Of a DNA stretch of 64,000 bases, positions 31,744 to 44,569 are shown piece by piece. The position numbers and the translations under genes are program-made. This stretch comes from Agromyces aurantiacus (GTDB lineage Bacteria; Actinomycetota; Actinomycetes; Actinomycetales; Microbacteriaceae): positions 2,728,001-2,792,000 of the forward strand of contig NZ_JAFBBW010000001.1 of the NCBI RefSeq assembly GCF_016907355.1, written 5' to 3'. Below the pieces are notes generated by a model that saw only the letters and a program-made list of their open reading frames with translations, made no database searches and was not told the DNA's origin. Positions within the stretch are counted from its first letter, which is position 1; the number at the start of each line of letters is the position of its first letter.

Positions 31744-33603
31744 TCAGAAGACCGGCGTGCCGTTCCGCACCAGCCGCCAGTTCTCCACGTGGAAGTCGGC
31801 CGGGTCGATCGTGCCCGCCGCCGACGCGTAGGAGATGATCGCCTCGCGGATCGCGACCTGCGCGTTGTAGACGACCGGCGCGGTCGCGATGTGCGGGAAC
31901 CCGCCGCCGCCCGACTGGCGGTAGTTGTTGACCGCGACCAGGAACTGCTGGCCGGCCGTGACGGGCGCCCCGTTGTAGGAGAGCCCCACGATGCGCGAGC
32001 CGATCTCCTGCGAGATGTCGACGCCGTAGTCGAGCCCCGAGAACTGGTCGTAGTTGTAGTCGGGGGTGTTGAGGTTGTTCGTCCACGTCGCGGGGGCGAC
32101 CGGGGCGTCGGGGGCGACCTTCACGAAGTACTTCGCGGAGTACTCGAGGTAGTCCTTGATCTGCGCACCCGTGAGGATCGAGGCCATCAGCGTGTTGTCG
32201 TAGATGTAGAGCCCCGCGACATCCCGGATCGTCACCTCGCCGGCGGGGAACGTCGCCCCGCGGTTGAACGGCGCGGCGATCGAGACGATCGGCAGTGCGG
32301 CCTCGGGAGTGCCCGCGACCGCGGCCGCCACCGTGGAGGTCTGCACGGCGTTGACGTAGTCGAGGATCGCCGTGTCCTTCCAGCACGCCTCGGCCGCCGA
32401 CAGCGCCTCGGTCGAGACCGCCACGGGCGTGTTGACGTAGGTCACGACCGCCTCGTGCTGCGCGCGGACGACCGCGACGAGCTCGGCATCGTCGACGACC
32501 GTGTTCGTGTTGACCGTGGTGGCCGAGTGCTTCGCGACGCTCCACTTGCCGCGCACGAACTCGAGTTCGAGGTCGAAGATGCTGAGCCGCTGGCCCCAGT
32601 TCTTCGGCTCGCTCAGGATCACCTCGCGGCCCGTCGCGGCGTTGGTGACGAGGCGCTGCGGGATGTCCTTGTGGGCGTGCCCGAAGAGGATCGCGTCGAT
32701 GCCGGGCACCTGCTCGGCCACGAGCGCGGCAGCGTTCTCGACGGGGAGGTCGCCGCCGTACGACGAGAGGCCGCTGTCGCCCGAGTGCGCGCTCACGACC
32801 ACGACGTCGGCACCGGCGTCGCGCATCACCGGCACCCACCGCGCCGCGGCCTCGACGAGGTCCTGCACCTCGATCTTCCCGCTCACGTTCGCCTTGTCCC
32901 AGATCACGACGCCCGGGTTGGTGAGGCCGAGCACGCCCACGCGGATCGGCGGGCGCCCCTTCACCTTCATGCTCGTGATCGTGTACGGCGTGTACGCGGG
33001 CACCTTGGTGCCGGCGTGGACCGCGTTCGCGGCGAGCACCGGGCACTCCATCTGCGAGATCCAGTAGTCGAGGAACTCGAGCCCGTAGTTGAACTCGTGG
33101 TTGCCGAGCGCCACGGCGTCGTAGCCGATGGCGTTCATCTGCGCCGCGATCGGGTGGACCGCGCCCGACTCGGTCACGGGGTCGACGAGCGCGTAGTAGA
33201 ACCCCAGCGGCGAGCCCTGGATGGTGTCGCCCGCGTCGAACAGCAGGGTGTGCTCGCGCCCGCGATCGGCGCGGATCTGCTTCACGACGCTCGAGACGCG
33301 CGCGAGGCCGATCGCGTTGCCGGCGCTGTCGCTGTAGGTCGCGTCCTTGTAGTAGTCCCAGTTCACGGCGTTGGCGTGCAGGTCGGACGTGCCCATGATC
33401 GTGATCGTCACCGAGCCGTCGCGCGGCGCGGCCTGCGCGGCGCCGGGCCAGCCGGCGGCGGCGAGGACGGAGGCCGCGGACGCGCCGACCAGCAGGCCGC
33501 GCCGGCTGAGGCCGGACGTGGTGGGCTCGGACGCGTCATCCGGGACGGCGCACGAGCACCAACGGGGGGCGGGTTCGGAGTGGGGAGCCGTGTGTCGGGT
33601 CAT
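31744..33603 (-). CDS. Tat-exported 5'-nucleotidase / cyclic-nucleotide phosphodiesterase
   Basis: A 619-aa two-domain metallophosphatase that releases phosphate from nucleotides outside the cell. Residues 30-58 are a twin-Arg signal (SRRGLLVGASAASVLAAAG, ending AAQA). The metallophosphoesterase domain shows MGTSDLHANAVNW near 70, LLFDAGDTIQGSP near 120, VALGNHEFNYG near 165 and IDAILFGHAHKDIP near 275. The C-terminal 5'-nucleotidase domain has TLMASILTGAQIKDYLEY near 470 and a substrate loop NNYRQSGGGGFP near 575. Phosphate scavenging is the likely role. A TCGCAT box 7 nt before the ATG is a weak leaderless candidate. Confidence 0.93.
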   Translation of the reverse strand: MTRHTAPHSEPAPRWCSCAVPDDASEPTTSGLSRRGLLVGASAASVLAAAGWPGAAQAAPRDGSVTITIMGTSDLHANAVNWDYYKDATYSDSAGNAIGLARVSSVVKQIRADRGREHTLLFDAGDTIQGSPLGFYYALVDPVTESGAVHPIAAQMNAIGYDAVALGNHEFNYGLEFLDYWISQMECPVLAANAVHAGTKVPAYTPYTITSMKVKGRPPIRVGVLGLTNPGVVIWDKANVSGKIEVQDLVEAAARWVPVMRDAGADVVVVSAHSGDSGLSSYGGDLPVENAAALVAEQVPGIDAILFGHAHKDIPQRLVTNAATGREVILSEPKNWGQRLSIFDLELEFVRGKWSVAKHSATTVNTNTVVDDAELVAVVRAQHEAVVTYVNTPVAVSTEALSAAEACWKDTAILDYVNAVQTSTVAAAVAGTPEAALPIVSIAAPFNRGATFPAGEVTIRDVAGLYIYDNTLMASILTGAQIKDYLEYSAKYFVKVAPDAPVAPATWTNNLNTPDYNYDQFSGLDYGVDISQEIGSRIVGLSYNGAPVTAGQQFLVAVNNYRQSGGGGFPHIATAPVVYNAQVAIREAIISYASAAGTIDPADFHVENWRLVRNGTPVF

Positions 33604-33672
33604 GGGTCAGATGCGACCACAACGGGTGCCGCCGCGACAAGGGGTCGGGCGGGATTTGCTCATCTGCGCACG

Positions 33673-33709
33673 CGAACGGCCCGCCCGGATGATCCGGACG
33701 GGCCGTTCG
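33673..33709 (-). terminator. Terminator of the ilv operon
   Basis: Arms CGAACGGCCCG and CGGGCCGTTCG with inner CCGGAT/ATCCGG. It lies past the tandem repeat downstream of ilvC. Confidence 0.8.
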
Positions 33710-33720
33710 AGTCGTCAGCT

Positions 33721-37318
<3,598 letters not shown>

Positions 37319-37365
37319 TCGATTCCTGTTCGTGGTGGGCGGGATGTTCGGGACAGGCGAACGTC

Positions 37366-39060
37366 TCAGCCCGTGGTCGCGCCTTCGGCAGCGGAGCGCA
37401 CGAGCTTGGAGTACTTCGCGAGGACGCCTCGGGTGTAGCGCGGAGGAAGCGGAGCCCAGCCTTCCCGGCGGGCTGCCAGCTCGGCCTCGTCGACCAGTAG
37501 GTCGATGGAGCGAGCCGCGATATCGACCCGAATCAGATCACCATCGCGCACGAAGGCGATGGGACCTTGGTCGACCGCCTCGGGTGCTATGTGGCCGATG
37601 CACAGGCCGGTTGTGCCGCCTGAGAATCGACCGTCCGTCAAGAGTAGTACATCTTTTCCGAGCCCAGCGCCCTTGATGGCGGCGGTGATGGCGAGCATCT
37701 CGCGCATGCCGGGCCCGCCCTTCGGGCCCTCGTAGCGGATGACGACCACGTCGCCGTGCGAGATCTCGCCGTTGGTCAGCGCGTCCATCGCCGCGCGCTC
37801 GCGCTCGAACACGCGTGCGGGGCCCTCGAACGTCGCCGCGTCGAAGCCCGCGGTCTTCACGACGGCGCCCTCGGGTGCGAGCGACCCGTGCAGGATCGTG
37901 AGCCCGCCGGTCTCGTGGATGGGGTTGTCGAGCGTGCGCAGCACCTCGCCGTCGAGCGGCGGGATGTCCATCTCGGCGAGGTTCTCGGCGAGGGTCTTCC
38001 CGGTGACGGTGAGCGCGTCGCCGTGCATGAGGCCCGCGTCGAGCAGGGCCTTCATGAGCACGGGCAGGCCGCCGCGGCGGTCGACGTCGTTCATGACGTA
38101 CTTGCCGAACGGCTTGAGGTCGCCGATGTGCGGCACCTTGGAGCCGATGCGGTTGAAGTCGTCGAGCGTGAGCTCGACCTCGGCCTCGCGCGCGATCGCG
38201 AGCAGGTGGAGCACGATGTTGGTCGAGCCGCCGAGCGCCATGCCGACCGCGATGGCGTTCTCGAACGCCTTCTTGGTGAGGATCTGCCGCGCCGTGATGC
38301 CGGTCTTCAGGAGGTTCACGACCGCCTCGCCCGAGCGGTGCGCGTAGTAGTCGCGGCGGCGGTCGGCCGACGCGGGCGACGCCGAACCCGGCAGCGACAG
38401 GCCGAGGGCCTCGGCGACCGAGGCCATGGTGTTCGCGGTGTACATGCCGCCGCACGCGCCCTCGCCGGGCGCGAACGCGCATTCGATGCGCTTGGCGTCG
38501 GCCTCGCTCATCTTGCCGGCCTTGACCGCGCCGACCGCCTCGAACGAGTCGATGATCGTGATGTCCTTCTCGGTCCCGTCCTCGAGGCGCACCCAGCCGG
38601 GCGCGATCGAGCCGGCGTAGAGGAACACCGACGAGAGATCGAGGCGGGCCGCGGCCATGAGCATGCCCGGGATGGACTTGTCGCAGCCGGCGAGCAGGAC
38701 CGAGCCGTCGAGGCGCTCGGCCTGCATGACGACCTCGACCGAGTCGGCGATGACCTCGCGCGAGACCAGCGAGAAGTGCATGCCCTCGTGGCCCATCGAG
38801 ATGCCGTCGGAGACCGACACGGTGCCGAACTGCAGCGGGTAGCCGCCGCCGGCGTGCACGCCCTCCTTCGCGGCCTGCGCGAGGCGCGCGAGCGAGAGGT
38901 TGCACGGCGTGATCTCGTTCCAGGAGCTCGCGATGCCGACCTGTGGCTTGTCCCAGTCGGCATCGCCCATGCCGACCGCGCGGAGCATCCCGCGGCTGGT
39001 GGTGGCCTCGATGCCATCCGTGACGACGCGACTGCGGGGCTTGGGATCGATCTCCGACAT
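37366..39060 (-). CDS. ilvD: Dihydroxy-acid dehydratase
   Basis: A 564-aa Fe-S dehydratase, the third step of Ile/Val synthesis. Likely cluster ligands are the Cys in [14 protein letters not shown] near residue 53, [13 protein letters not shown] near 125 and [14 protein letters not shown] near 197. Serine and metal residues follow in [12 protein letters not shown]. It is predicted leaderless (TAGACT 7 nt before the ATG) and heads the ilv operon. The last about 99 codons (37366 to about 37672) have much lower GC at third positions than the rest, which suggests that the 3' end came from another source. Confidence 0.95.
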   Translation of the reverse strand: MSEIDPKPRSRVVTDGIEATTSRGMLRAVGMGDADWDKPQVGIASSWNEITPCNLSLARLAQAAKEGVHAGGGYPLQFGTVSVSDGISMGHEGMHFSLVSREVIADSVEVVMQAERLDGSVLLAGCDKSIPGMLMAAARLDLSSVFLYAGSIAPGWVRLEDGTEKDITIIDSFEAVGAVKAGKMSEADAKRIECAFAPGEGACGGMYTANTMASVAEALGLSLPGSASPASADRRRDYYAHRSGEAVVNLLKTGITARQILTKKAFENAIAVGMALGGSTNIVLHLLAIAREAEVELTLDDFNRIGSKVPHIGDLKPFGKYVMNDVDRRGGLPVLMKALLDAGLMHGDALTVTGKTLAENLAEMDIPPLDGEVLRTLDNPIHETGGLTILHGSLAPEGAVVKTAGFDAATFEGPARVFERERAAMDALTNGEISHGDVVVIRYEGPKGGPGMREMLAITAAIKGAGLGKDVLLLTDGRFSGGTTGLCIGHIAPEAVDQGPIAFVRDGDLIRVDIAARSIDLLVDEAELAARREGWAPLPPRYTRGVLAKYSKLVRSAAEGATTG

Positions 39061-39073
39061 ATCGTCGAGTCTA
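39058..39073 (-). promoter_or_regulatory. -10 box of leaderless ilvD
   Basis: TAGACT on the minus strand, 7 nt before the ATG. No leader peptide or attenuator is therefore possible upstream of this start. Confidence 0.55.
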
Positions 39074-39135
39074 GATCCCCGCGAACGCCGGTTTCGCCGA
39101 GCGGTCGCCCGCCGCGACGGGCCCCGCGCGGGGTC

Positions 39136-41358
39136 TCAGCGGGCGGCCTCGCGCTGCTCGGCGAGCAGTTCGAGCAGCAGCGCCACGTCGTCGGGACCGC
39201 GCAGCCGGTAGGCCGCGAGCGACTTGCCCTGCCCCACCTTGACGCCGACATCGTCGGTCTCGAGCGTGGCGAACGCGTCCTCGTCGGTGACGTCGTCGCC
39301 GACGTACAGCACCGCATCGGCGCCCGAGTGCTGCCGCAGCCGGGTGAGCGCCTCGCCCTTGTCGCTCGCGCGCACGGCGAACTCGAGCACGTTCTTGCCG
39401 CTCCGGGTCGCGAGGCCCGGCAGCGCCGCCTCCACGCGCTCGCGGGCCACGCGCTGCAGGGCGGCGCCCGCGCTCGCGCCGAGGCGGCGGGTGTGCAGCG
39501 CGATGCCGGCGGGCTTGCGTTCCACCCACGCGCCCTCCGAGGTCGATGCCGCATCCTCGACGATCTCGATGAGGCGATCGAGCCGGGTGAGCTCGGTCTC
39601 GCGCAGGTCGAGCGTGACGCCGCCGCCGTCGAGCTGGAGCTCGACCCCGTGCGAGCCGCTGAGCAGCGCCGCGACGGGTGGCGCCGCGACATCCTTCAGG
39701 CTCTCGAGGGCGCGGCCCGAGATGAGCGCGACGCGCGTGTCGTCGGAATCGGCGAGCCGCTCGATCGCCGCGCGGGCGCGATCGGTCGCGCGCGCCTCGT
39801 CGGGGCGGTCGACGATCGGCGCGAGCGTGCCGTCGAAGTCGAGCGCGACCAGCAGGCGCGGCACCTCGGCGAGCCTCGCGATGGCGGCCCGCACGGGGTC
39901 GGGCACGCCCGGCGCGATGGGACCGGCGCCCGTGAGCGTCTCGAGGAAGGTCGCCGACCAGTTCGCGACGTCGTTCTCGCGCACGCGCTTGCGCAGCGCC
40001 CGCATGCGGCGCGCCCGCTCGCGCTTGGGCATGCGCGCCGCCTCGACCATCGCGTCCTTCAGGCCCTCGATGTCGTGCGGGTTCACGAGGATCGCCTGAC
40101 GCAGCTCGTCGGATGCCCCGGTGAACTCGCTGAGCAGGAGCACGCCGTCGTCGTCGTAGCGGCTGGCCACGTACTCCTTCGCCACCAGGTTCATGCCGTC
40201 GCGCAGCGCGGTGACGAGCATGACGTCGGCGGCGAGGTAGAGCGCGGCCATCTCCTCGCGCGGGTAGCCGTGGTGCAGGTAGGTGATCGCGGCGTGGCCG
40301 AGCGTGGAGTGGTCGCCGTTGAGCCGGCCGACCAGGAGCTCGATCTCGTCACGCAGCTGGCGGTAGGTGTCGACGCGCTCGCGCGAGGGGCTCGCGACCT
40401 GCACGAGGGTCGCCTCCTCGACCGCGAGCCGGCCGTCGCGCAGGAGCTCGCCGAACGCCTTGATCCGGTGCCGGATGCCCTTCGTGTAGTCGAGCCGGTC
40501 GACGCCGAGCATGACGACCTCGGGGTCGCCGAGGCTGCTGCGGATCTGCCGCGCGCGCTCCTGGACCTCGGGCCGACGGGCGAGCTGCTCGAACGCGGCG
40601 GCGTCGATCGAGATCGGGAAGTGTCGCGCGACCACGTGCCGCACTCCCCCGTCGCCGTCGGGGACGTCGATCACGGTGCCGCGTGTGCGGTAGCCGAACA
40701 GCCGGCGCACCGCGCGCGAGAAGTTGCCGGCGTCGGCGGCGCGCTGGAAGCCGATCACATCGGCGCCGAGCAGGCCGTCGACGACCTGCCGGCGCCAGGG
40801 CAGCTGCGAGTAGATGCCGTACGCGGGGAACGGGATGTGGTTGAAGAAGCCGATCACGAGGTCGGGGCGGATCTCGCGGAGCATGCGCGGCACGAGCTGG
40901 AGCTGGTAGTCCTGCACCCACACGACGGCGCCCTCGGCGGCGGCGTTCGCGGCGGCCTCGGCGAAGCGGCGGTTGACGCGGACGTACGCCTCCCACCACT
41001 CGCGGTGGAACCGCGGCGGCGCGATGACGTCGTGGTACAGCGGCCAGAGGGTGTCGTTGGAGAACCCCTCGTAGTACTCCTCGACCTCGTCCGCCGACAG
41101 CGGCACGGGCACGATCGTGATGCCGTCGTGCTCGAACGGCGCGAACTCGCGGTCGGCGACTCCTGCCCAGCCGACCCACGCGCCGTCGGCGGCGCGCATG
41201 ACGGGTTCGAGCGCGGTGACGAGGCCGCCCGGCGACCCCTTCCAGCGCGTGTCGCCGCCCTCGCCGCCGACGTAGTCGACGGGGAGCCGGTTGGAGACGA
41301 CGACCATCTCGTAGACGGGCTGCGTATCCGGTTCGGATGAGTCGGTTGCGGGCTTCAC
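39136..41358 (-). CDS. Fused trehalose-6-phosphate synthase/phosphatase (OtsA-OtsB)
   Basis: A 740-aa bifunctional enzyme that makes trehalose from UDP- or GDP-glucose and glucose-6-phosphate. The GT20 domain covers about 15-490: VVSNRLPVDYVGGEG near the start, WKGSPGGLVTALEP, WVQDYQLQLVPRML near 145 and GVDRLDYTKGIRHR near 280. The HAD-type phosphatase covers about 500-735: LLVALDFDGTLAPIVD (nucleophile Asp), GSHGVELQ and YVGDDVTDEDAF. The start is a GTG preceded by GGAGG. Separate genes are more common, but fused forms occur. It faces the epimerase gene. Confidence 0.94.
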   Translation of the reverse strand: MKPATDSSEPDTQPVYEMVVVSNRLPVDYVGGEGGDTRWKGSPGGLVTALEPVMRAADGAWVGWAGVADREFAPFEHDGITIVPVPLSADEVEEYYEGFSNDTLWPLYHDVIAPPRFHREWWEAYVRVNRRFAEAAANAAAEGAVVWVQDYQLQLVPRMLREIRPDLVIGFFNHIPFPAYGIYSQLPWRRQVVDGLLGADVIGFQRAADAGNFSRAVRRLFGYRTRGTVIDVPDGDGGVRHVVARHFPISIDAAAFEQLARRPEVQERARQIRSSLGDPEVVMLGVDRLDYTKGIRHRIKAFGELLRDGRLAVEEATLVQVASPSRERVDTYRQLRDEIELLVGRLNGDHSTLGHAAITYLHHGYPREEMAALYLAADVMLVTALRDGMNLVAKEYVASRYDDDGVLLLSEFTGASDELRQAILVNPHDIEGLKDAMVEAARMPKRERARRMRALRKRVRENDVANWSATFLETLTGAGPIAPGVPDPVRAAIARLAEVPRLLVALDFDGTLAPIVDRPDEARATDRARAAIERLADSDDTRVALISGRALESLKDVAAPPVAALLSGSHGVELQLDGGGVTLDLRETELTRLDRLIEIVEDAASTSEGAWVERKPAGIALHTRRLGASAGAALQRVARERVEAALPGLATRSGKNVLEFAVRASDKGEALTRLRQHSGADAVLYVGDDVTDEDAFATLETDDVGVKVGQGKSLAAYRLRGPDDVALLLELLAEQREAAR

Positions 41359-41455
41359 GGCGACGGGTCCTCCTCGCGGACGGCTCCGATTCAGGCTACA
41401 GGAGGTCGTCGGTCCCACCCGCCGTCCAGCCTTCCGGGCTAGACTTCGAGACCTC

Positions 41456-42316
41456 ATGATGCGCATCGGTATGAGCACCACCTGCGTCTATCCGCTCGAA
41501 CCCGAGCACGCCTTCCGGCTGGCGAAGGAAGCGGGATTCGACGGGGTCGAGATCATGGTGACCCAGGAGGCCACCACCCAGCAGGCCGAGGGCCTGATCG
41601 AGATGTCGGAGCGCTGGGAGCTGCCGATCCTCTCGATCCATGCGCCCGTGCTCCTGCTGACGCACTTCGTCTGGGGCCGCGACCCTCGCGTGAAGCTCGC
41701 GCGCACAGCCGAGCTCGCGAGGTCCGTCGGCGCGGGCGCCGTGGTCGTGCATCCCCCGTTCCGCTGGCAGTCGAGCTACGCGCTCCAGTTCCTGCCGATC
41801 GTCCGCGAGCTCTCCGCCGAGCACGGCGTCGAGATCGCGGTCGAGAACATGTTCCCGTGGCGCGCGGCCGGGCGGAACATGAAGGCGTACATGCCCGGAT
41901 GGGACCCGCGCGAGATGGACTGCGACGCCGTCACGCTCGACTTCTCGCACGCGGCGCTCTCGGGCGTCGACAGCCTCGAGTACGCGAAGGACCTCGGCGA
42001 CCGCCTGCGTCACGTGCACCTCTGCGACGGCTCCGGCGCGATCGGCGAGGGCCAGATCTTCGACGAGCACCTGCTCCCCGGCTACGGGCGCGAGCCCGTC
42101 GCCGAGACGCTGCGGATGCTCGCCGACCGAGGGTGGGACGGCTCGGTCGTCGCCGAGATCAACACCCGCAAGGCCAAGTCCGAGGCCGAGCGGCTCGACA
42201 TGCTCCGCGAGACGGTCGCGTTCGCACGCGAGCACACCGCGGCGGTCGCCGCGCCCGAGCACGAGTCGCCGCTGCGTCGAGCGATCGACGCGATCCTGCC
42301 CGGCCGCAACCGCTGA
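41456..42316 (+). CDS. Sugar phosphate isomerase/epimerase (AP-endonuclease 2 TIM barrel)
   Basis: A 286-aa xylose-isomerase-like TIM barrel. Metal ligands are suggested by ILSIHAPVLLL near residue 62, VVVHPPFRWQSSY near 98, EIAVENMFPW near 126, LDFSHAALSG near 160 and HVHLCDGSG near 185, then VVAEINTRKAK. The substrate could be a sugar, an inositol or an apurinic site, and cannot be decided. Two ATG codons stand side by side. TAGACT ends 10 nt upstream, so the leader is 3-4 nt at most. Confidence 0.88.
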   Translation: MMRIGMSTTCVYPLEPEHAFRLAKEAGFDGVEIMVTQEATTQQAEGLIEMSERWELPILSIHAPVLLLTHFVWGRDPRVKLARTAELARSVGAGAVVVHPPFRWQSSYALQFLPIVRELSAEHGVEIAVENMFPWRAAGRNMKAYMPGWDPREMDCDAVTLDFSHAALSGVDSLEYAKDLGDRLRHVHLCDGSGAIGEGQIFDEHLLPGYGREPVAETLRMLADRGWDGSVVAEINTRKAKSEAERLDMLRETVAFAREHTAAVAAPEHESPLRRAIDAILPGRNR

Positions 42317-42337
42317 GCGGCGCGGCCGGGGTCCGGA

Positions 42338-44569
42338 TCACGCGACGGCGGGTGCGAGCCGGCCGGCGGGCCGGATGGCGCGTCGCCGCGCCACCACGAT
42401 GGCCGTGCCGACGGCGCCGAGCACGCCGAACAGTGCGATGACGCCCGCCGAGGCCCACACCGTGGAACCGCCCGCGCCCGAGACGATGTGCTGCATGCCC
42501 TGGACCGCCCACGTGAGCGGCAGGAACGGGCTGATCGCCTGGTACGGACCGCTGACGATCTCCAGCGGGTAGAGTCCGCCGGATGCCGCGAGCTGCAGCA
42601 CCACGAGCACGAGCGACACGATCGTCCCGGCGCGGCCGAGCCACGCGGTCAGGAACGCGTGGATCGCGGTGAACGCGACGGCGAGCAGGGCCGAGAACGC
42701 GAGCGTCTGCGGCAGGAGCGCCCAGTCGACCCCGAGCGCCGTGTGCATGAGCAGCACCACGGCCGCGGCCTGGACGAGCCCGACGAGCGAGCCGCGGAAC
42801 AGCGTGCGGCCGACGAGCCGCCCGGTGGGCGCGGTGCTCTCGAGCGCCTCCCGCGAGAAGGGCCGGAAGACCAGGAACAGGGCCATGGCACCGAGCCAGA
42901 GCCCGATCGGGGCGAGCAGCATCGCGACGACCTGGCCGACGTTGCTGATCTCGTGGTCGCGCGTGGACTCGGAGACGACAGGGTCGGCGACCACGCCGGC
43001 CGTCTGCTCCGGGTCCATGTCCTCCAGCGACGAGGTGCCCTCGGCGCCCTTCGCGAGCCCGTCGGCGAGGTCCTGCGTGCCGCCCGCGAGGTCGGACGCG
43101 CCGTCGGCCGAGGCGGACGCCCCGGACTCGAGCTGCGTCAGGCCGCTCGCGATGCCGCTCACGCCCGACGCGAGCCCGCTCGCGCCGTCGCGCAGCTGCG
43201 GGGAGCCGGCGGCAGCGGCGTTCGCGCCGTCCGAGAGCTGCGAGATGCCGGACTGCAGGCCGTCGATGCCCGACCCGGTGCCGGAGACGAGGGCCGCGCC
43301 GCCCGCTGCGAGCTCGTCGAATCCGGTCGCGGTGCCCGTTCGAAGCGCGTCGCCGCCGGCGGCGAGCTTCGCGAATCCGTCGGCGGTCCCGGCCTGCAGC
43401 TGGTCGCCGCCGGCGACGAGCTGGTCGAACGTCGAGTCGGTCCCGGCGACGAGGTCGTCACCGCCGTCGGCCGCGGCGTGCACGCCGGCCGCGTACTGCT
43501 GGATCGCCGCCTGCAGGGCGGCACCGCTCGGGTCGGCGGCAAGCAGCGCGGGCACGGAGGCCGCGAGCTGGTCGCCGCTCGCCGCGAGCTGGTCGATGCC
43601 GTCCACGTAGCCGGAGGTGCCTGCGACGACGCCGTCGCCGGCGATCCCGATGCCGTCGACGTAGGACGCGATGCCCGCGTCCACGCCGGAGCCCGCGGAG
43701 CGGACGCCTGCCACGTACTGCGCGATGCCGTCGTCGACCCCGGACCCGGCCTGGGCCACTCCGCCGACGTACTGCGCGACTCCCGACGTGATCCCGTCGA
43801 GCCCGCCCGCCTCGGTGTCGAGCGTGGCGACGCCGCCCGCGAGCTGCTCGACCCCGGACGTGTACTGGTCGACGCCCGCGGCGTACGCCGCGGCGCCGTT
43901 CGCGGCCTCGCTGGTCCCGTCGGCAGCCGAGCCGATTCCGCCCGCGAGCTGGTCGAGGCCGTTGGAGAGCGAGCCCGCGCCGTCGGCGAGCCGGCCGGCG
44001 CCGTCGGCGGCGTCGCCGAGCGAGCCGCCGACCGTGATGAGGTTGCCGTAGAGCCCCTCGAGGTACTGCGTGGTCAGCTCGTGGCCGAACGCCGAGGCGA
44101 TCGCGTCGCCGACCGTGCCGCCCACGACGCCCGCGAGGTAGCCGTGCGCGTCGTCGGTGCGGATGTCGAGGTTCGCCGTGGTCGGGGCGTCGCCCGAGAG
44201 CGAGGTCACCGACGCCGAGAAGTCGGAGGGGATCGTGAGCACGGCGTAGGCGTCGCCGGCGGCGAGGGCCTTCGCGGCCTCCTCGTCGTTCGAGATCGTC
44301 CAGTCGAAGCCCGTGTCGCCGTCGCCGGTGAGCTCGGTGACCAGCTGGCGGCCGGCGAGGACCGGCTGCTCCTCGCCGTCGGGCGTCGTGATCGTGACCA
44401 TCTCGTCGTTGTTGACGACGATCGCTGGGATGGCGTCGAACCGGTCGTCGGCGCCGCCGATCGCGCCGGCGACGAGGCCGGCGACGGCGATCGGCACGGC
44501 GGCGACCACCGCGAGCAGGGCGACGCGGCGCCCGCGACGGCGGACGGCGGTCGGGTCGGTGCGGGTCAT
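42338..44569 (-). CDS. YhgE/Pip family membrane protein with heptad repeats
   Basis: A 743-aa membrane protein. One N-terminal helix (residues 15-38) is followed by an extracytoplasmic domain (VVNNDEMVTITTPDGEEQPV near 55) like the YhgE/ABC2 exporter head. Residues about 180-530 are GAxxLxxG-type and longer repeat units. The C-terminal part (about 560-730) has five or six helices of the ABC2 membrane domain. The start overlaps the MMPL stop as ATGA. No separate ATPase gene is in the operon. A role in cell-envelope export or as a phage-receptor homologue is a family-based inference. Confidence 0.88.
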   Translation of the reverse strand: MTRTDPTAVRRRGRRVALLAVVAAVPIAVAGLVAGAIGGADDRFDAIPAIVVNNDEMVTITTPDGEEQPVLAGRQLVTELTGDGDTGFDWTISNDEEAAKALAAGDAYAVLTIPSDFSASVTSLSGDAPTTANLDIRTDDAHGYLAGVVGGTVGDAIASAFGHELTTQYLEGLYGNLITVGGSLGDAADGAGRLADGAGSLSNGLDQLAGGIGSAADGTSEAANGAAAYAAGVDQYTSGVEQLAGGVATLDTEAGGLDGITSGVAQYVGGVAQAGSGVDDGIAQYVAGVRSAGSGVDAGIASYVDGIGIAGDGVVAGTSGYVDGIDQLAASGDQLAASVPALLAADPSGAALQAAIQQYAAGVHAAADGGDDLVAGTDSTFDQLVAGGDQLQAGTADGFAKLAAGGDALRTGTATGFDELAAGGAALVSGTGSGIDGLQSGISQLSDGANAAAAGSPQLRDGASGLASGVSGIASGLTQLESGASASADGASDLAGGTQDLADGLAKGAEGTSSLEDMDPEQTAGVVADPVVSESTRDHEISNVGQVVAMLLAPIGLWLGAMALFLVFRPFSREALESTAPTGRLVGRTLFRGSLVGLVQAAAVVLLMHTALGVDWALLPQTLAFSALLAVAFTAIHAFLTAWLGRAGTIVSLVLVVLQLAASGGLYPLEIVSGPYQAISPFLPLTWAVQGMQHIVSGAGGSTVWASAGVIALFGVLGAVGTAIVVARRRAIRPAGRLAPAVA

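Noticed and set aside
37756..41340. Plus-strand open frame of about 1190 codons opposite ilvD and otsAB
   Set aside because: It is antisense to well-supported genes and has the composition of a GC-driven shadow frame, with no domain.
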